Assembly: GCF_000702445.1 (NCBI RefSeq)
Contig: NZ_JNIF01000003.1
Coordinates: 682,001 to 746,000, forward strand
Length of the DNA stretch: 64,000 nt
Origin: Bryobacter aggregatus MPL3
GTDB taxonomy: Bacteria; Acidobacteriota; Terriglobia; Bryobacterales; Bryobacteraceae
Direction: 5' to 3'
Position 1 is the first letter of the stretch. Every line of letters starts with the position of its first letter. The position numbers and the translations under genes are program-made. This document shows, piece after piece, positions 7,910-15,879 of the stretch. Below the pieces are notes generated by a model. It saw only the letters and a program-made list of their open reading frames with translations. It searched no databases and was not told where the DNA came from.

Positions 7910-9658
7910 ATGGAAGTTCTCTCGCCCGTCGAAGTTCAGTTTGACCAGACCGTCCAGGCTGACATCGAATTATTCCGTACCCAGGTCAACGACTATCTCG
8001 CTGGCAAATACACCGATGACGAATTTCGGGCGTTCCGACTTCGTCGCGGCGTCTATGGTCAGCGGCAGCCGAATACGCAGATGATCCGCACCAAGGTTCC
8101 CGGTGGATTGGCCACCTCAGAACAAATGGAGCGCATGGCAGACATTGCCGACAAGTATGCCGCTGGAAAAGGTCATCTCACGACGCGGCAGAATATGCAG
8201 TTCCACTTCATCCCACTGCCGGAAGTGCCGGATTTACTGAGTGAGTTGGCCGCCGTCCGCTTGACGACGCGAGAGGCCTGCTACAACACGGTGCGCAACA
8301 TCACGGGCTGTTCGCTGACTGGGATCAGTGTGGACGAGGTCTTCGACATCTCGCCGTATCTGCGCCAGGCAGCCTTCGCGTTTCTGCATCAGGAATTGAC
8401 CGACAACATGCCGCGCAAGTTCAAGATTGCGTTCTGCGGTTGCGGCAAGGATTGCGCAATGGGCGGAATTCATGATCTGGGCTTTACGGCGCAGATTCGC
8501 GATGGCAAGCGCGGCTTCCGCGTTGTGGCCGCTGGTGGTCTTGGCCCGCTGCCGAGCGAGGCTCAGGTTCTTGATGAATTTCTGCCGGTAGAACGCCTGG
8601 TGAATCGCTGCGAGGCGGTGCTTCGCGTGTTTGGCAAGTATGGCAATCGCAAGAACAAGCACAAGGCGCGGCTGAAGTTTATCGTTCGCGAACGGACTTG
8701 GGATTGGTTCCAGGAACAGGTGGAGAAGGAATACGCCGACATTCTCGCCAATGGTGGCATTACGCCGCCCGAGTCTGTCCCGGAAGGCTTTGGTGCGTTT
8801 TCCAGCACACCCCGCGCGCTGGGCCGCGAATCGCTGCTGACCGTGTTGCCCGACCTTCCTCCCGATTACGAGCGCTTCCTCCGCACCAATGTCATGCCCC
8901 AGCGGCAGACCGGAAATGTGGTTGTCACCGTGAAGGTGCCGCAGGGCAATATGAGCTCGGCGCAAATGCGCGCGGTGGCTCAGATTGCACGCGCTGCCGG
9001 AGATGGCGTGATTCGGATCACGATCGATCAGAATCTACAGATTGCCTGGGTACAACAGAATCGCCTTCGCGAAGTGTATGCGCTGCTCCAGCAGGCAAAA
9101 CTGGCGGAAGCCGGTGCAGACGAGATCGACGACGTCGTCACCTGTCCGGGTGCCTGGAGCTGCAATCTCGGCATCACGAAGACCATGAATCTGGGCGAAG
9201 CCATTCGCCAGGCTTTCTCGAATCATCCGGATGCGCTGGTGCGCAAGCTGCACATCAAGGCCAGTGGCTGCCCGAATTCCTGTGGCCAGCATTGGCTCGG
9301 CGACATCGGATTCTTTGGGAACGTTCGCAAGATTGCCGGCCGGGAAGTGCCTTATTACCAGATGCTGCTCGGCGGCGGAAAAGATCGTGACGGCATGCTG
9401 AAGTATGGCTTTACGATCCAGAGCCTTCCGGCGAAATCCATCCCTGAGGCCATCAACCGGACGCTGAATCACTACATCGCGAATCGCGAAGCGAATGAGA
9501 GCTTCCGCGAATACGTGATTCGTCAGAAGGTGGAAACCTTCCGTGCCCTTACCGCCGATCTGGCCAAGCCGATGGAGCTCGAACCCGACATGTACCTCGA
9601 CTGGGGCGACAGCGACGCGTTTAGCCTCCAGTTGGGCCGCGCCGAGTGCGCCGCCTAA
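7910..9658 (+). CDS. nirA: Ferredoxin-type assimilatory nitrite/sulfite reductase
   Basis: Siroheme and [4Fe-4S] enzyme that reduces nitrite to ammonia or sulfite to sulfide with six electrons. 582 residues, the normal length for the ferredoxin-dependent family, with the two-fold repeat of ferredoxin-like and siroheme domains. The cluster/siroheme cysteines are intact: CPGAWSC (Cys412, Cys418) and CPNSC (Cys454, Cys458). The first half also has conserved GRGHLTTRQN-like residues (GKGHLTTRQN, about 85-94). Motifs do not separate nitrite from sulfite as substrate, so the symbol is tentative. The heme/siroheme operon 1.3 kb downstream includes a uroporphyrinogen methyltransferase domain, which makes the siroheme precursor. 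Its stop overlaps the convergent ATPase gene by 4 bp. Confidence 0.88.
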   Translation: MEVLSPVEVQFDQTVQADIELFRTQVNDYLAGKYTDDEFRAFRLRRGVYGQRQPNTQMIRTKVPGGLATSEQMERMADIADKYAAGKGHLTTRQNMQFHFIPLPEVPDLLSELAAVRLTTREACYNTVRNITGCSLTGISVDEVFDISPYLRQAAFAFLHQELTDNMPRKFKIAFCGCGKDCAMGGIHDLGFTAQIRDGKRGFRVVAAGGLGPLPSEAQVLDEFLPVERLVNRCEAVLRVFGKYGNRKNKHKARLKFIVRERTWDWFQEQVEKEYADILANGGITPPESVPEGFGAFSSTPRALGRESLLTVLPDLPPDYERFLRTNVMPQRQTGNVVVTVKVPQGNMSSAQMRAVAQIARAAGDGVIRITIDQNLQIAWVQQNRLREVYALLQQAKLAEAGADEIDDVVTCPGAWSCNLGITKTMNLGEAIRQAFSNHPDALVRKLHIKASGCPNSCGQHWLGDIGFFGNVRKIAGREVPYYQMLLGGGKDRDGMLKYGFTIQSLPAKSIPEAINRTLNHYIANREANESFREYVIRQKVETFRALTADLAKPMELEPDMYLDWGDSDAFSLQLGRAECAA

Positions 9659-10956
9659 GTTCGGGATCGTTGTTTTTGCATTGCGGCAGCCGAAGAGTAC
9701 TTCGGCTGCTCATTTGCGACTGCGGCCGCCAGAGTCCCAAGTTGCACCGGTACGCTGGTGTCGATCATGTCGAACATCGTGCCGATCGGTAGACCTTCTG
9801 CTTCTTTGGTAAAGGTGAGTTCGCGCTCCAGAGGATCGTAGTCGATGCGCAGACAGTCGCCGTCTTCAATCTGTTGCGTGGCCAGCAGGTTCGACAAGGG
9901 TTGGACCAGCAAGCGTTCCATACTTCGCTTCAGATGCCTGGCGCCGTAACGGGGGTCCAGCCCCTGCTCCAAGAGGAAGGCCTTCGCTTCGTCAGAGACC
10001 CCGAATACGAATTTTTTCTGGTTCACCCCGGCCAGCAGGCGATGCTGGAAGATCGCCAATTCAATGTCGAGAATCCGCCGCAGGTCCTTGTCCGACAGAC
10101 TCTTGAAGACCACCACCTTGTCCAGACGATTCATAAACTCCGGGGTGAATTTACGCCGGGCGGCCTCAAGTCCGGTCCGGTTTCGCTTTTCGTCCTGCAC
10201 CGCCGCGTCGAGAGACTGGCCGGTAAAGGCTTGCGCAAATCCCATTTTAGGATTCCCAATCTGGTTCATTTCGTGAGCCCCCAGATTGCTGGTCATGAAG
10301 ATCATGGCCCGGGAAAAGTCCACTTTCCGATTGTCCCCCAGCGTCATAACCCCCTTATCGAGAATGCCGAGCAGCAGATTCCAGAGGGAATCGCTCGCCT
10401 TCTCAATCTCATCGAAGAGAACAAAACTGAGCTTCACCTCATCGGTCCAGTACTGATTCAGCACTTCCTGGCTGAGAATGGGGTGGGTTTCGCGATGCCC
10501 AAGATAGCCAGGAGGGCTCCCGATCAACTTGGCGATCTCGTGGCTGTGCTGGAATTCCGCGCAATCAATCTTGATAATCGGGCTGGGCCGGCGAAGTAAG
10601 CACTCTGCCGCAGCCTCAACCAAACGGGTTTTGCCCGTTCCAGTGGGCCCGAGAAACAAGAAGCTGCCGATGGGCCGGCCCGGCGCATTGAGCCCGGTGG
10701 TAAACATCTGGAACATGTTTACGATCTGGCTGATGGCGTCCTCTTGCCCGGCGACCAACTGGCGTAAGCGGTATTCCAAATAAGAAGCGTCTTTGCCGGT
10801 GCGCTTGGGGTCAAGGGCGGTTCGCATGGATCGCGGCTCCATGGTCAAACCCAGGATCCGGCGGCCATAGTTGAGAGGATGCAAGGTCACTTTGTCCTCA
10901 AGTGCACGTTCGCTGCCATTTTCAATTTGAACTTCTGGTTTCATCCCTGCACTCAA
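9655..10956 (-). CDS. ClpB/ClpA D2-like AAA+ ATPase with a single ATPase domain
   Basis: 433 residues. Residues about 60-380 form one HSP100-type AAA+ domain followed by the ClpB D2 small domain. Seen: Walker A GPTGTGKT, Walker B FVLFDEIEKA, sensor 1 FMTSNLGA, a pore-loop PPGYLGH, and DPRYGARHLKR in the small domain. There is no ClpA/B N domain, no first ATPase domain and no clear ClpP-binding loop. The TTG start is supported by GGGGAG about 8 nt upstream; an ATG four codons later is too far from it. The ends (about 1-55 and 390-433) are not conserved to my eye. Probably an unfoldase or remodelling ATPase with an unknown partner. It is divergent from the heme operon. Confidence 0.75.
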   Translation of the reverse strand: MSAGMKPEVQIENGSERALEDKVTLHPLNYGRRILGLTMEPRSMRTALDPKRTGKDASYLEYRLRQLVAGQEDAISQIVNMFQMFTTGLNAPGRPIGSFLFLGPTGTGKTRLVEAAAECLLRRPSPIIKIDCAEFQHSHEIAKLIGSPPGYLGHRETHPILSQEVLNQYWTDEVKLSFVLFDEIEKASDSLWNLLLGILDKGVMTLGDNRKVDFSRAMIFMTSNLGAHEMNQIGNPKMGFAQAFTGQSLDAAVQDEKRNRTGLEAARRKFTPEFMNRLDKVVVFKSLSDKDLRRILDIELAIFQHRLLAGVNQKKFVFGVSDEAKAFLLEQGLDPRYGARHLKRSMERLLVQPLSNLLATQQIEDGDCLRIDYDPLERELTFTKEAEGLPIGTMFDMIDTSVPVQLGTLAAAVANEQPKYSSAAAMQKQRSRT

Positions 10957-11014
10957 AACAAGCTCCCCTCTTTCTTATTCGGCCCAGGTTCGGGAATCTT
11001 TAGGAACGGAACCT

Positions 11015-11020
11015 TATACT
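11015..11020 (+). promoter_or_regulatory. -10 hexamer of the heme operon, likely leaderless
   Basis: TATACT ends 7 nt before the ATG at 11028. The GAAGG at 11021-11025 is too close to the ATG (2 nt) to act as a normal ribosome site. Transcription would start at or next to the A of ATG. Confidence 0.45.
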
Positions 11021-11027
11021 GAAGGTA

Positions 11028-11858
11028 ATGCCGGACTTGAGCTTATTCTGGCTGCGAATCGCGGCAATTCTCTACGCCGCGGGGCTGTTCCGCACCCTCT
11101 GGCCATTCCTCCGGACTCGCCAGGCAGACGCTCCGCTCGCCCCCGGCTTGGCCGTGCTGGGCAGTTTTGCCGTCGGCACCGTTCTCCACATGGTTTCGAT
11201 CGTGGAGCGGAGCATCCGTGTCGGCCATCTTCCGGTGGATAATTTCTTTGAGTCGGTGAGCATGTTCGCTTTTCTGCTCGCGCTTCTCTACCTGTTCGTC
11301 TACTGGCGGTATAGCTTTTTCTCGCTGGGAATCCTGTTGTTTCCCGTTGTTTCGCTGCTCACCGGAATCGCTTCGACGGAAAGCCCGATCACCGTTTGGG
11401 CCAACGCGCGGGTCCGCGATGCCTGGCTCATCATCCACGTGACGCTGATCCTGTTCGGAATCGCCAGTGTCTGCATTACCGCCGGAGCCTCCATTTTCTA
11501 CCTCATTCAGGAGCGCAAGTTGAAACAAAAGGACCTTGCCGGGGTCTCGCGATTGCCTGCCCTGCGCACGCTGGACAGCCTGATCAACCGGGCCATGGGC
11601 CTGGGCTTCGTCTTTACGACGCTCGGCGTCATGGCGGGAGCAGGATGGGCCTATGTCGAAAGCGGAACCCGCTGGATGAGCAATGCGAATGTCCAACTGG
11701 GACTCTTCACCTGGCTGTTCTATCTGAGCATGATTTTTCTGCAAACCAGCCAAGGTTGGCGCGGGCGTAAGACGGCGTTCATGGCGCTGAGCCTGCTTGG
11801 CTTCTCGGCGGTCACCTGGGCAGCCCACATCGGTCTGAGGACGACCCTCGAACGATGA
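11028..11858 (+). CDS. CcsA/HemX-type cytochrome c assembly membrane protein
   Basis: 276 residues with about eight membrane helices and the order of the CcsA/HemX family. A conserved stretch around residues 70-85 (GHLPVDNFFESVSMFAF) corresponds to the heme-handling part of CcsA-like proteins, and His residues sit near the ends of helices (HMVS, IIHVT, AAHIG). In many bacteria a hemX gene directly precedes hemA and affects glutamyl-tRNA reductase levels or heme delivery. Here the stop overlaps the hemA ATG by 4 bp (ATGA), so the two are translationally coupled. It lacks the extended WWD motif of longer CcsA proteins, so HemX may be the better name. Confidence 0.78.
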   Translation: MPDLSLFWLRIAAILYAAGLFRTLWPFLRTRQADAPLAPGLAVLGSFAVGTVLHMVSIVERSIRVGHLPVDNFFESVSMFAFLLALLYLFVYWRYSFFSLGILLFPVVSLLTGIASTESPITVWANARVRDAWLIIHVTLILFGIASVCITAGASIFYLIQERKLKQKDLAGVSRLPALRTLDSLINRAMGLGFVFTTLGVMAGAGWAYVESGTRWMSNANVQLGLFTWLFYLSMIFLQTSQGWRGRKTAFMALSLLGFSAVTWAAHIGLRTTLER

Positions 11859-13129
11859 GCCGCTTTGCTATTTGTGGATTGAGCCATCGCACGGCGCCTG
11901 TCGAGGTACGGGAGAAATTCGCGCTCTCCGCCCCGGCACTGCCTGCGGCGCTCACCGACCTGAATCACCAGCAGGGGGTACAGGAAAGCCTCATTCTTTC
12001 CACCTGCAACCGCGTGGAACTGGCGCTATCGCTCGATGAATCAGCGGATCTCAATGGCGCGCTGCATCACTTTCTCGAAAAGCAGAGCAGCATGAGCCTC
12101 GAGACCGTCGACCCCTACCTCTATAAGCTGGAAGGCCGGGACGCCGTACGGCATCTGTTCCGTGTCGCGGCCAGCCTCGATTCGATGGTGGTGGGCGAGC
12201 CCCAGATTCTCGGACAACTGAAGGACGCCTATTCGCTGGCCAAAGAACTCGGCACCGTGAATAGCAATCTCGAGCAAGTGGTCACCCGCGCCTTTCATGT
12301 GGCCAAGCGGGTGCGCTCGGAGACAGAGATCGGCGAAAGCGCGGTCAGCGTCAGCTATGCCGCCGTCGAACTGGCGCGCGAGATCTTCGGCAATCTGGCC
12401 GGCAGCAAAGTGATGCTGATCGGAGCCGGCAAGATGAGCGAGCTGGCGGCCCGCCATCTGCGCAATACCGGCGCGAAGCAAATCTATGTCACGAATCGGA
12501 CCTATGACCGGGCCGTCGAACTGGCTCGCCTCTTCGACGGGTGGATCATCGACTTTGCGGCGTTCAAACAAACGCTGCCGACCGTCGATATCGTGATCAC
12601 TTCCACCGGTTCCCGGGACGCGATTCTCACCCACGAAGACATGCAGATTGTGATGAAGGCACGGCGCAACAAGCCGATGTTCATTGTCGATATCGCAGTC
12701 CCCCGTAACGTGGAACCGAATGTCAACGAGATCGACAACGTCTTTCTCTATGACATCGACGACCTGCAGAAGGTGGTTGACCGGAACGTCAAAGGCCGCG
12801 AGGTAGCGGCCGAACATGCCGCGCGCATCATTGAAGAAGAGATTTCCTGGCTTGAGAGCCGCATGAGAGAACGGGAAGTTTCGCCCGCCATTGTCGCACT
12901 GCAGGGACGTCTCGAAGAAGTACGCGCCGCGGAATTCGAGCGCTACCGCTCGAAGCTGGGCCCCATGAGCGGCGCCCAGGAGGAAGCCATCGAAGCCATC
13001 ACGCGTGGCATTATCAACAAGGTGGCGCATGGGGCGATCACGGAACTTCGCCGCCAAGGCGCGCAAGGGGACCCGACCGCGCTGATCGAAACGCTGCGCC
13101 GCGTCTTCCGTCTGGAGACACACGAATGA
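11855..13129 (+). CDS. hemA: Glutamyl-tRNA reductase
   Basis: First committed step of C5-pathway tetrapyrrole synthesis: reduces glutamyl-tRNA to glutamate-1-semialdehyde with NADPH. 424 residues, normal length. Seen: the N-terminal catalytic motif STCNRVE with the nucleophile Cys51, GEPQILGQLKDAY, an NADPH-binding Rossmann motif GAGKMSELAARHL (about 190-202), and a C-terminal dimerisation helix domain. The start overlaps the upstream stop by 4 bp and its own stop overlaps hemC by 4 bp, so the operon is tightly coupled. Confidence 0.96.
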   Translation: MSRFAICGLSHRTAPVEVREKFALSAPALPAALTDLNHQQGVQESLILSTCNRVELALSLDESADLNGALHHFLEKQSSMSLETVDPYLYKLEGRDAVRHLFRVAASLDSMVVGEPQILGQLKDAYSLAKELGTVNSNLEQVVTRAFHVAKRVRSETEIGESAVSVSYAAVELAREIFGNLAGSKVMLIGAGKMSELAARHLRNTGAKQIYVTNRTYDRAVELARLFDGWIIDFAAFKQTLPTVDIVITSTGSRDAILTHEDMQIVMKARRNKPMFIVDIAVPRNVEPNVNEIDNVFLYDIDDLQKVVDRNVKGREVAAEHAARIIEEEISWLESRMREREVSPAIVALQGRLEEVRAAEFERYRSKLGPMSGAQEEAIEAITRGIINKVAHGAITELRRQGAQGDPTALIETLRRVFRLETHE

Positions 13130-14007
13130 TTACCATCGGATCCCGGGGATCCATGCTCGCACTGTGGCAGGCACGCCACGTGCAGAGCTTATTGAAGGCG
13201 CATGGCCATGAGTCGAAGATTGAAGTGATCCAGACCACGGGCGACAAGATCACCGATGTCCCGCTGGCAAAGCTGGGCGCCGAAACCTCGACCAAGGGTT
13301 TGTTCACCAAAGAACTGGAAGACGCGCTCTTGCAGAACCGGATCGATCTTGCGGTTCATAGCCTGAAGGACATGCCGACAGTGCTGCCTCCGGGACTGGA
13401 GATTGTGGCAGTGCCAGAGCGGGAAGATCCTTTCGATGCCATCGTCGGCATGCTCTTTGATGAACTGCCCTACGGAGCGGTGCTCGGCACCAGTTCTCTG
13501 CGCAGGCAATCCCAATTGAAAGCGCTGCGGCCCGATCTGAACATCCAATCGATTCGCGGCAATCTCGACACGCGCTTGCGCAAGCTGGATGAAGGCCAAT
13601 ACCAGGCCATCGTGCTCGCCTGTGCCGGATTGAAGCGATTGGGCTGGTCCTCACGCATCGCAGAGCGGCTCGATGCTTCGCGCCTCTGTCCCGCCGTTGG
13701 CCAAGGTGCGCTCGCCATTGAAGCGCGCGCCGGAGACCGGCTCACCTCGATTCTGACGCACGTCCCGACCTTCACAGCCGTCAGTGCCGAACGGGCCTGC
13801 CTGCGGGAGTTTGGCGGCGGCTGCCAGATTCCATTGGGAGCCTATGCCTCCTGGCGTGGCGAGCAGTTGCATCTGGAAGCCGTAGTGGCTTCCCCCGACG
13901 GACAAGTGCTGATCCGCCATGCGGAAAGCGGCATGGAGCCCGAAAGCCTCGGCCGCTCGGTGGCCGCCGCTCTAATCGAGCGCGGTGCACGCGAGGTGCT
14001 CGGTTGA
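13126..14007 (+). CDS. hemC: Hydroxymethylbilane synthase (porphobilinogen deaminase)
   Basis: Condenses four porphobilinogens into hydroxymethylbilane. 293 residues, slightly short of the usual 300-320. Seen: TIGSRGSMLALWQA at the N-terminus, the substrate/cofactor-binding HSLKDMPT, and GGGCQIPLGA carrying Cys233, the attachment site of the dipyrromethane cofactor. Coupled by 4 bp overlaps to hemA upstream and the cobA/hemD fusion downstream. Confidence 0.96.
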   Translation: MITIGSRGSMLALWQARHVQSLLKAHGHESKIEVIQTTGDKITDVPLAKLGAETSTKGLFTKELEDALLQNRIDLAVHSLKDMPTVLPPGLEIVAVPEREDPFDAIVGMLFDELPYGAVLGTSSLRRQSQLKALRPDLNIQSIRGNLDTRLRKLDEGQYQAIVLACAGLKRLGWSSRIAERLDASRLCPAVGQGALAIEARAGDRLTSILTHVPTFTAVSAERACLREFGGGCQIPLGAYASWRGEQLHLEAVVASPDGQVLIRHAESGMEPESLGRSVAAALIERGAREVLG

Positions 14008-15449
14008 AGGTTTATCTCGTAGGGAGCGGCCCCGGAGATCCAGAGTTGCTCACTGTGAAGGCCAAACGCCTTCTGGAATCGGCCGACATCGTCCTCTATG
14101 ACCATCTCTCCAGCCCAGAAGCGCTGCGCTTAGCGAGGGGTGCGGAAAAGATCTATGTCGGCAAGCGCCGCGACGATCATAGCTTTCCGCAGGATGAAAT
14201 CGGGCAGATGCTGATCGAGCATTGGAAGACGGGCAAACACGTCGTCCGGCTGAAGGGCGGCGACCCTTACGTGTTTGGCCGTGGTGGCGAGGAATGCGAA
14301 GCACTAGCTGCGGCCGGAGTGCCCTTTGAAGTGGTGCCGGGGATTTCTGCGGCCATTGGCGCGGCTGCCTATGCCGGCATTCCGTTGACGCATCGCGACT
14401 ATGCGAGCAGCGTCGCGTTTGTGACCGGCCATCATCCGGCAGCGATCGATTGGCCCAAGGTGGCCGGGGTCGATACGCTGGTGATCTTCATGGGTGCATT
14501 CCATTTTCCGGAACTGGCCGCCGCCTTGATTGCGGCAGGCCGCGCGGCAGACACACCCGCGGCAGCAGTGAGCTGGGCCACCCGAGGCGAGCAACGGACC
14601 GTCACTGGCACCATCGCAAGCCTGGCCGCACAGAAGATTGCATCGCCCGCCATCCTTTACATCGGCGGCGTCGCGGCCTTGAGCGAACGCTTGAATTGGT
14701 TTGAAAAGTTGCCGCTGCATGGCGTCAGCGTTGCGTTGACGCGGCCATTGGCGCAATCGCCAGACACGGCGCAGAAGTTTGCCGCACTCGGAGCGAAGGT
14801 TATCGAATACCCAACCATCGAGATTTCCGATCCGTTCTCTTTTGACCCGCTCGACCGGGCTATCGGAGAACTGGAGAAGTTCGACTGGTTGATCTTTACC
14901 AGCGCCAATGCCGTGCAGGCATTTGCCAAGCGGCTGGCGGTCTCGCCACACGATCTGCGCAGCCTGCGCGCGAAGCTCTGCGCCGTGGGCCCCATGACGC
15001 GGAAGGCGCTCACAGACATGCATCTGAAGGTGGACGTGTTGCCGGCGGAGTACGTCGCTGAAAGTATTGCCGCCGCACTCGCATCCCATCCGATGCAGGG
15101 CCAGCAAGTGCTGATTCCGCGTGCTGCGATTGCCCGCGACACGGTACCAGACGCGCTCCGCGCGATGGGAGCCATCGTCACCATTGTCGAGGCCTATCGC
15201 ACGATCGTGCCCGCATCCGGACCCGCTCCCGAGGCAGATTGGATCACCTTCACCAGTTCCTCTACCGTCAAGAACTTCCTGGCGCTGAACGAGCCGGACG
15301 TGATCTCGCGATACAAAACGGCAAGCATTGGTCCGATCACAACCGAGACGATGCGCATGCACGGCATCGAGCCGACGGTAGAAGCGAATCCTCACACAAC
15401 CCAAGGAGTTCTCGATGCCATCCTCCACTACCACCATCCGCAAGGCTAA
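14004..15449 (+). CDS. Fused uroporphyrinogen-III C-methyltransferase / uroporphyrinogen-III synthase
   Basis: 481 residues, two enzymes in one chain. Residues 1-240 are the CobA/SUMT type methyltransferase: VGSGPGDPELLTVKA at the start, VVRLKGGDPYVFGRGGEE, and PGISAAIGAAAYAGIPLTHR. Residues about 245-475 are HemD-like (VALTRPLAQSPDTAQKF, DWLIFTSANAV, AVGPMTRKAL, DWITFTSSSTVKNF). The protein therefore makes uroporphyrinogen III and methylates it to precorrin-2, the branch point to siroheme. The siroheme-dependent nirA is nearby. The TTG start overlaps the hemC TGA (TTGA). No precorrin-2 dehydrogenase/ferrochelatase is seen in the window. Fusions of this kind are known in Firmicutes and acidobacteria. 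Confidence 0.93.
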   Translation: MKVYLVGSGPGDPELLTVKAKRLLESADIVLYDHLSSPEALRLARGAEKIYVGKRRDDHSFPQDEIGQMLIEHWKTGKHVVRLKGGDPYVFGRGGEECEALAAAGVPFEVVPGISAAIGAAAYAGIPLTHRDYASSVAFVTGHHPAAIDWPKVAGVDTLVIFMGAFHFPELAAALIAAGRAADTPAAAVSWATRGEQRTVTGTIASLAAQKIASPAILYIGGVAALSERLNWFEKLPLHGVSVALTRPLAQSPDTAQKFAALGAKVIEYPTIEISDPFSFDPLDRAIGELEKFDWLIFTSANAVQAFAKRLAVSPHDLRSLRAKLCAVGPMTRKALTDMHLKVDVLPAEYVAESIAAALASHPMQGQQVLIPRAAIARDTVPDALRAMGAIVTIVEAYRTIVPASGPAPEADWITFTSSSTVKNFLALNEPDVISRYKTASIGPITTETMRMHGIEPTVEANPHTTQGVLDAILHYHHPQG

Positions 15450-15879
15450 AGCAGCAGACGCTCCATCCCTGGTCCAGTTCAACGTCGCGATGGCCTGGGA
15501 AACCGAGCAACTGCAGCTCGATGAGGCGAAGATCCGCGCAGGCGTCGAGGGACTCTTTGCCCAGCCCCAATATGGCTTCTATGTAATGGCCGAGCGCGCG
15601 GGAGAAGTGACTGGCGGCCTCATGATCACCTACGAGTGGAGTGACTGGCGGAACCAGGTGTTCTGGTGGATCCAGAGCGTGTATGTGCTGCCGGAGCATC
15701 GCGGGCAGGGTGTCTACCGGGCGCTCTATGAAGAGGTCAAAGAGCTAGCCCGTGCGGAGGGGAACTGCTGCGGCTTCCGCCTCTATGTCGAGAAAACAAA
15801 CGCGGCGGCACAAGAGGTGTATCGCAAGCTCGGGATGGAAGAGAGCCATTACGCGATGTTTGAGGATCACCAGATATAG
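15415..15879 (+). CDS. GNAT-family N-acetyltransferase
   Basis: 154 residues. Acetyl-CoA-binding motif A is YVLPEHRGQGVYRALYEE (about residues 83-100), followed by the characteristic FRLYVEKTNAAAQEVYRKLGM, which covers motif B. The substrate is unknown. The ATG lies 35 nt inside the end of the cobA/hemD gene in another frame, so it is probably the last gene of the heme operon. The 3' end overlaps the convergent 614-residue gene by 13 bp. Confidence 0.85.
   Translation: MPSSTTTIRKAKAADAPSLVQFNVAMAWETEQLQLDEAKIRAGVEGLFAQPQYGFYVMAERAGEVTGGLMITYEWSDWRNQVFWWIQSVYVLPEHRGQGVYRALYEEVKELARAEGNCCGFRLYVEKTNAAAQEVYRKLGMEESHYAMFEDHQI

Noticed and set aside
12041-13123. Long open frame (360 codons) on the minus strand opposite hemA
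   Set aside because: Protein is Arg/His/Asp-rich with no domain; hemA on the plus strand is certain. It is a mirror of GC-rich codon use.
14304-15482. 392-codon minus-strand open frame opposite cobA/hemD
   Set aside because: No motif, extreme His/Arg/Gly composition, and fully covered by a certain gene.
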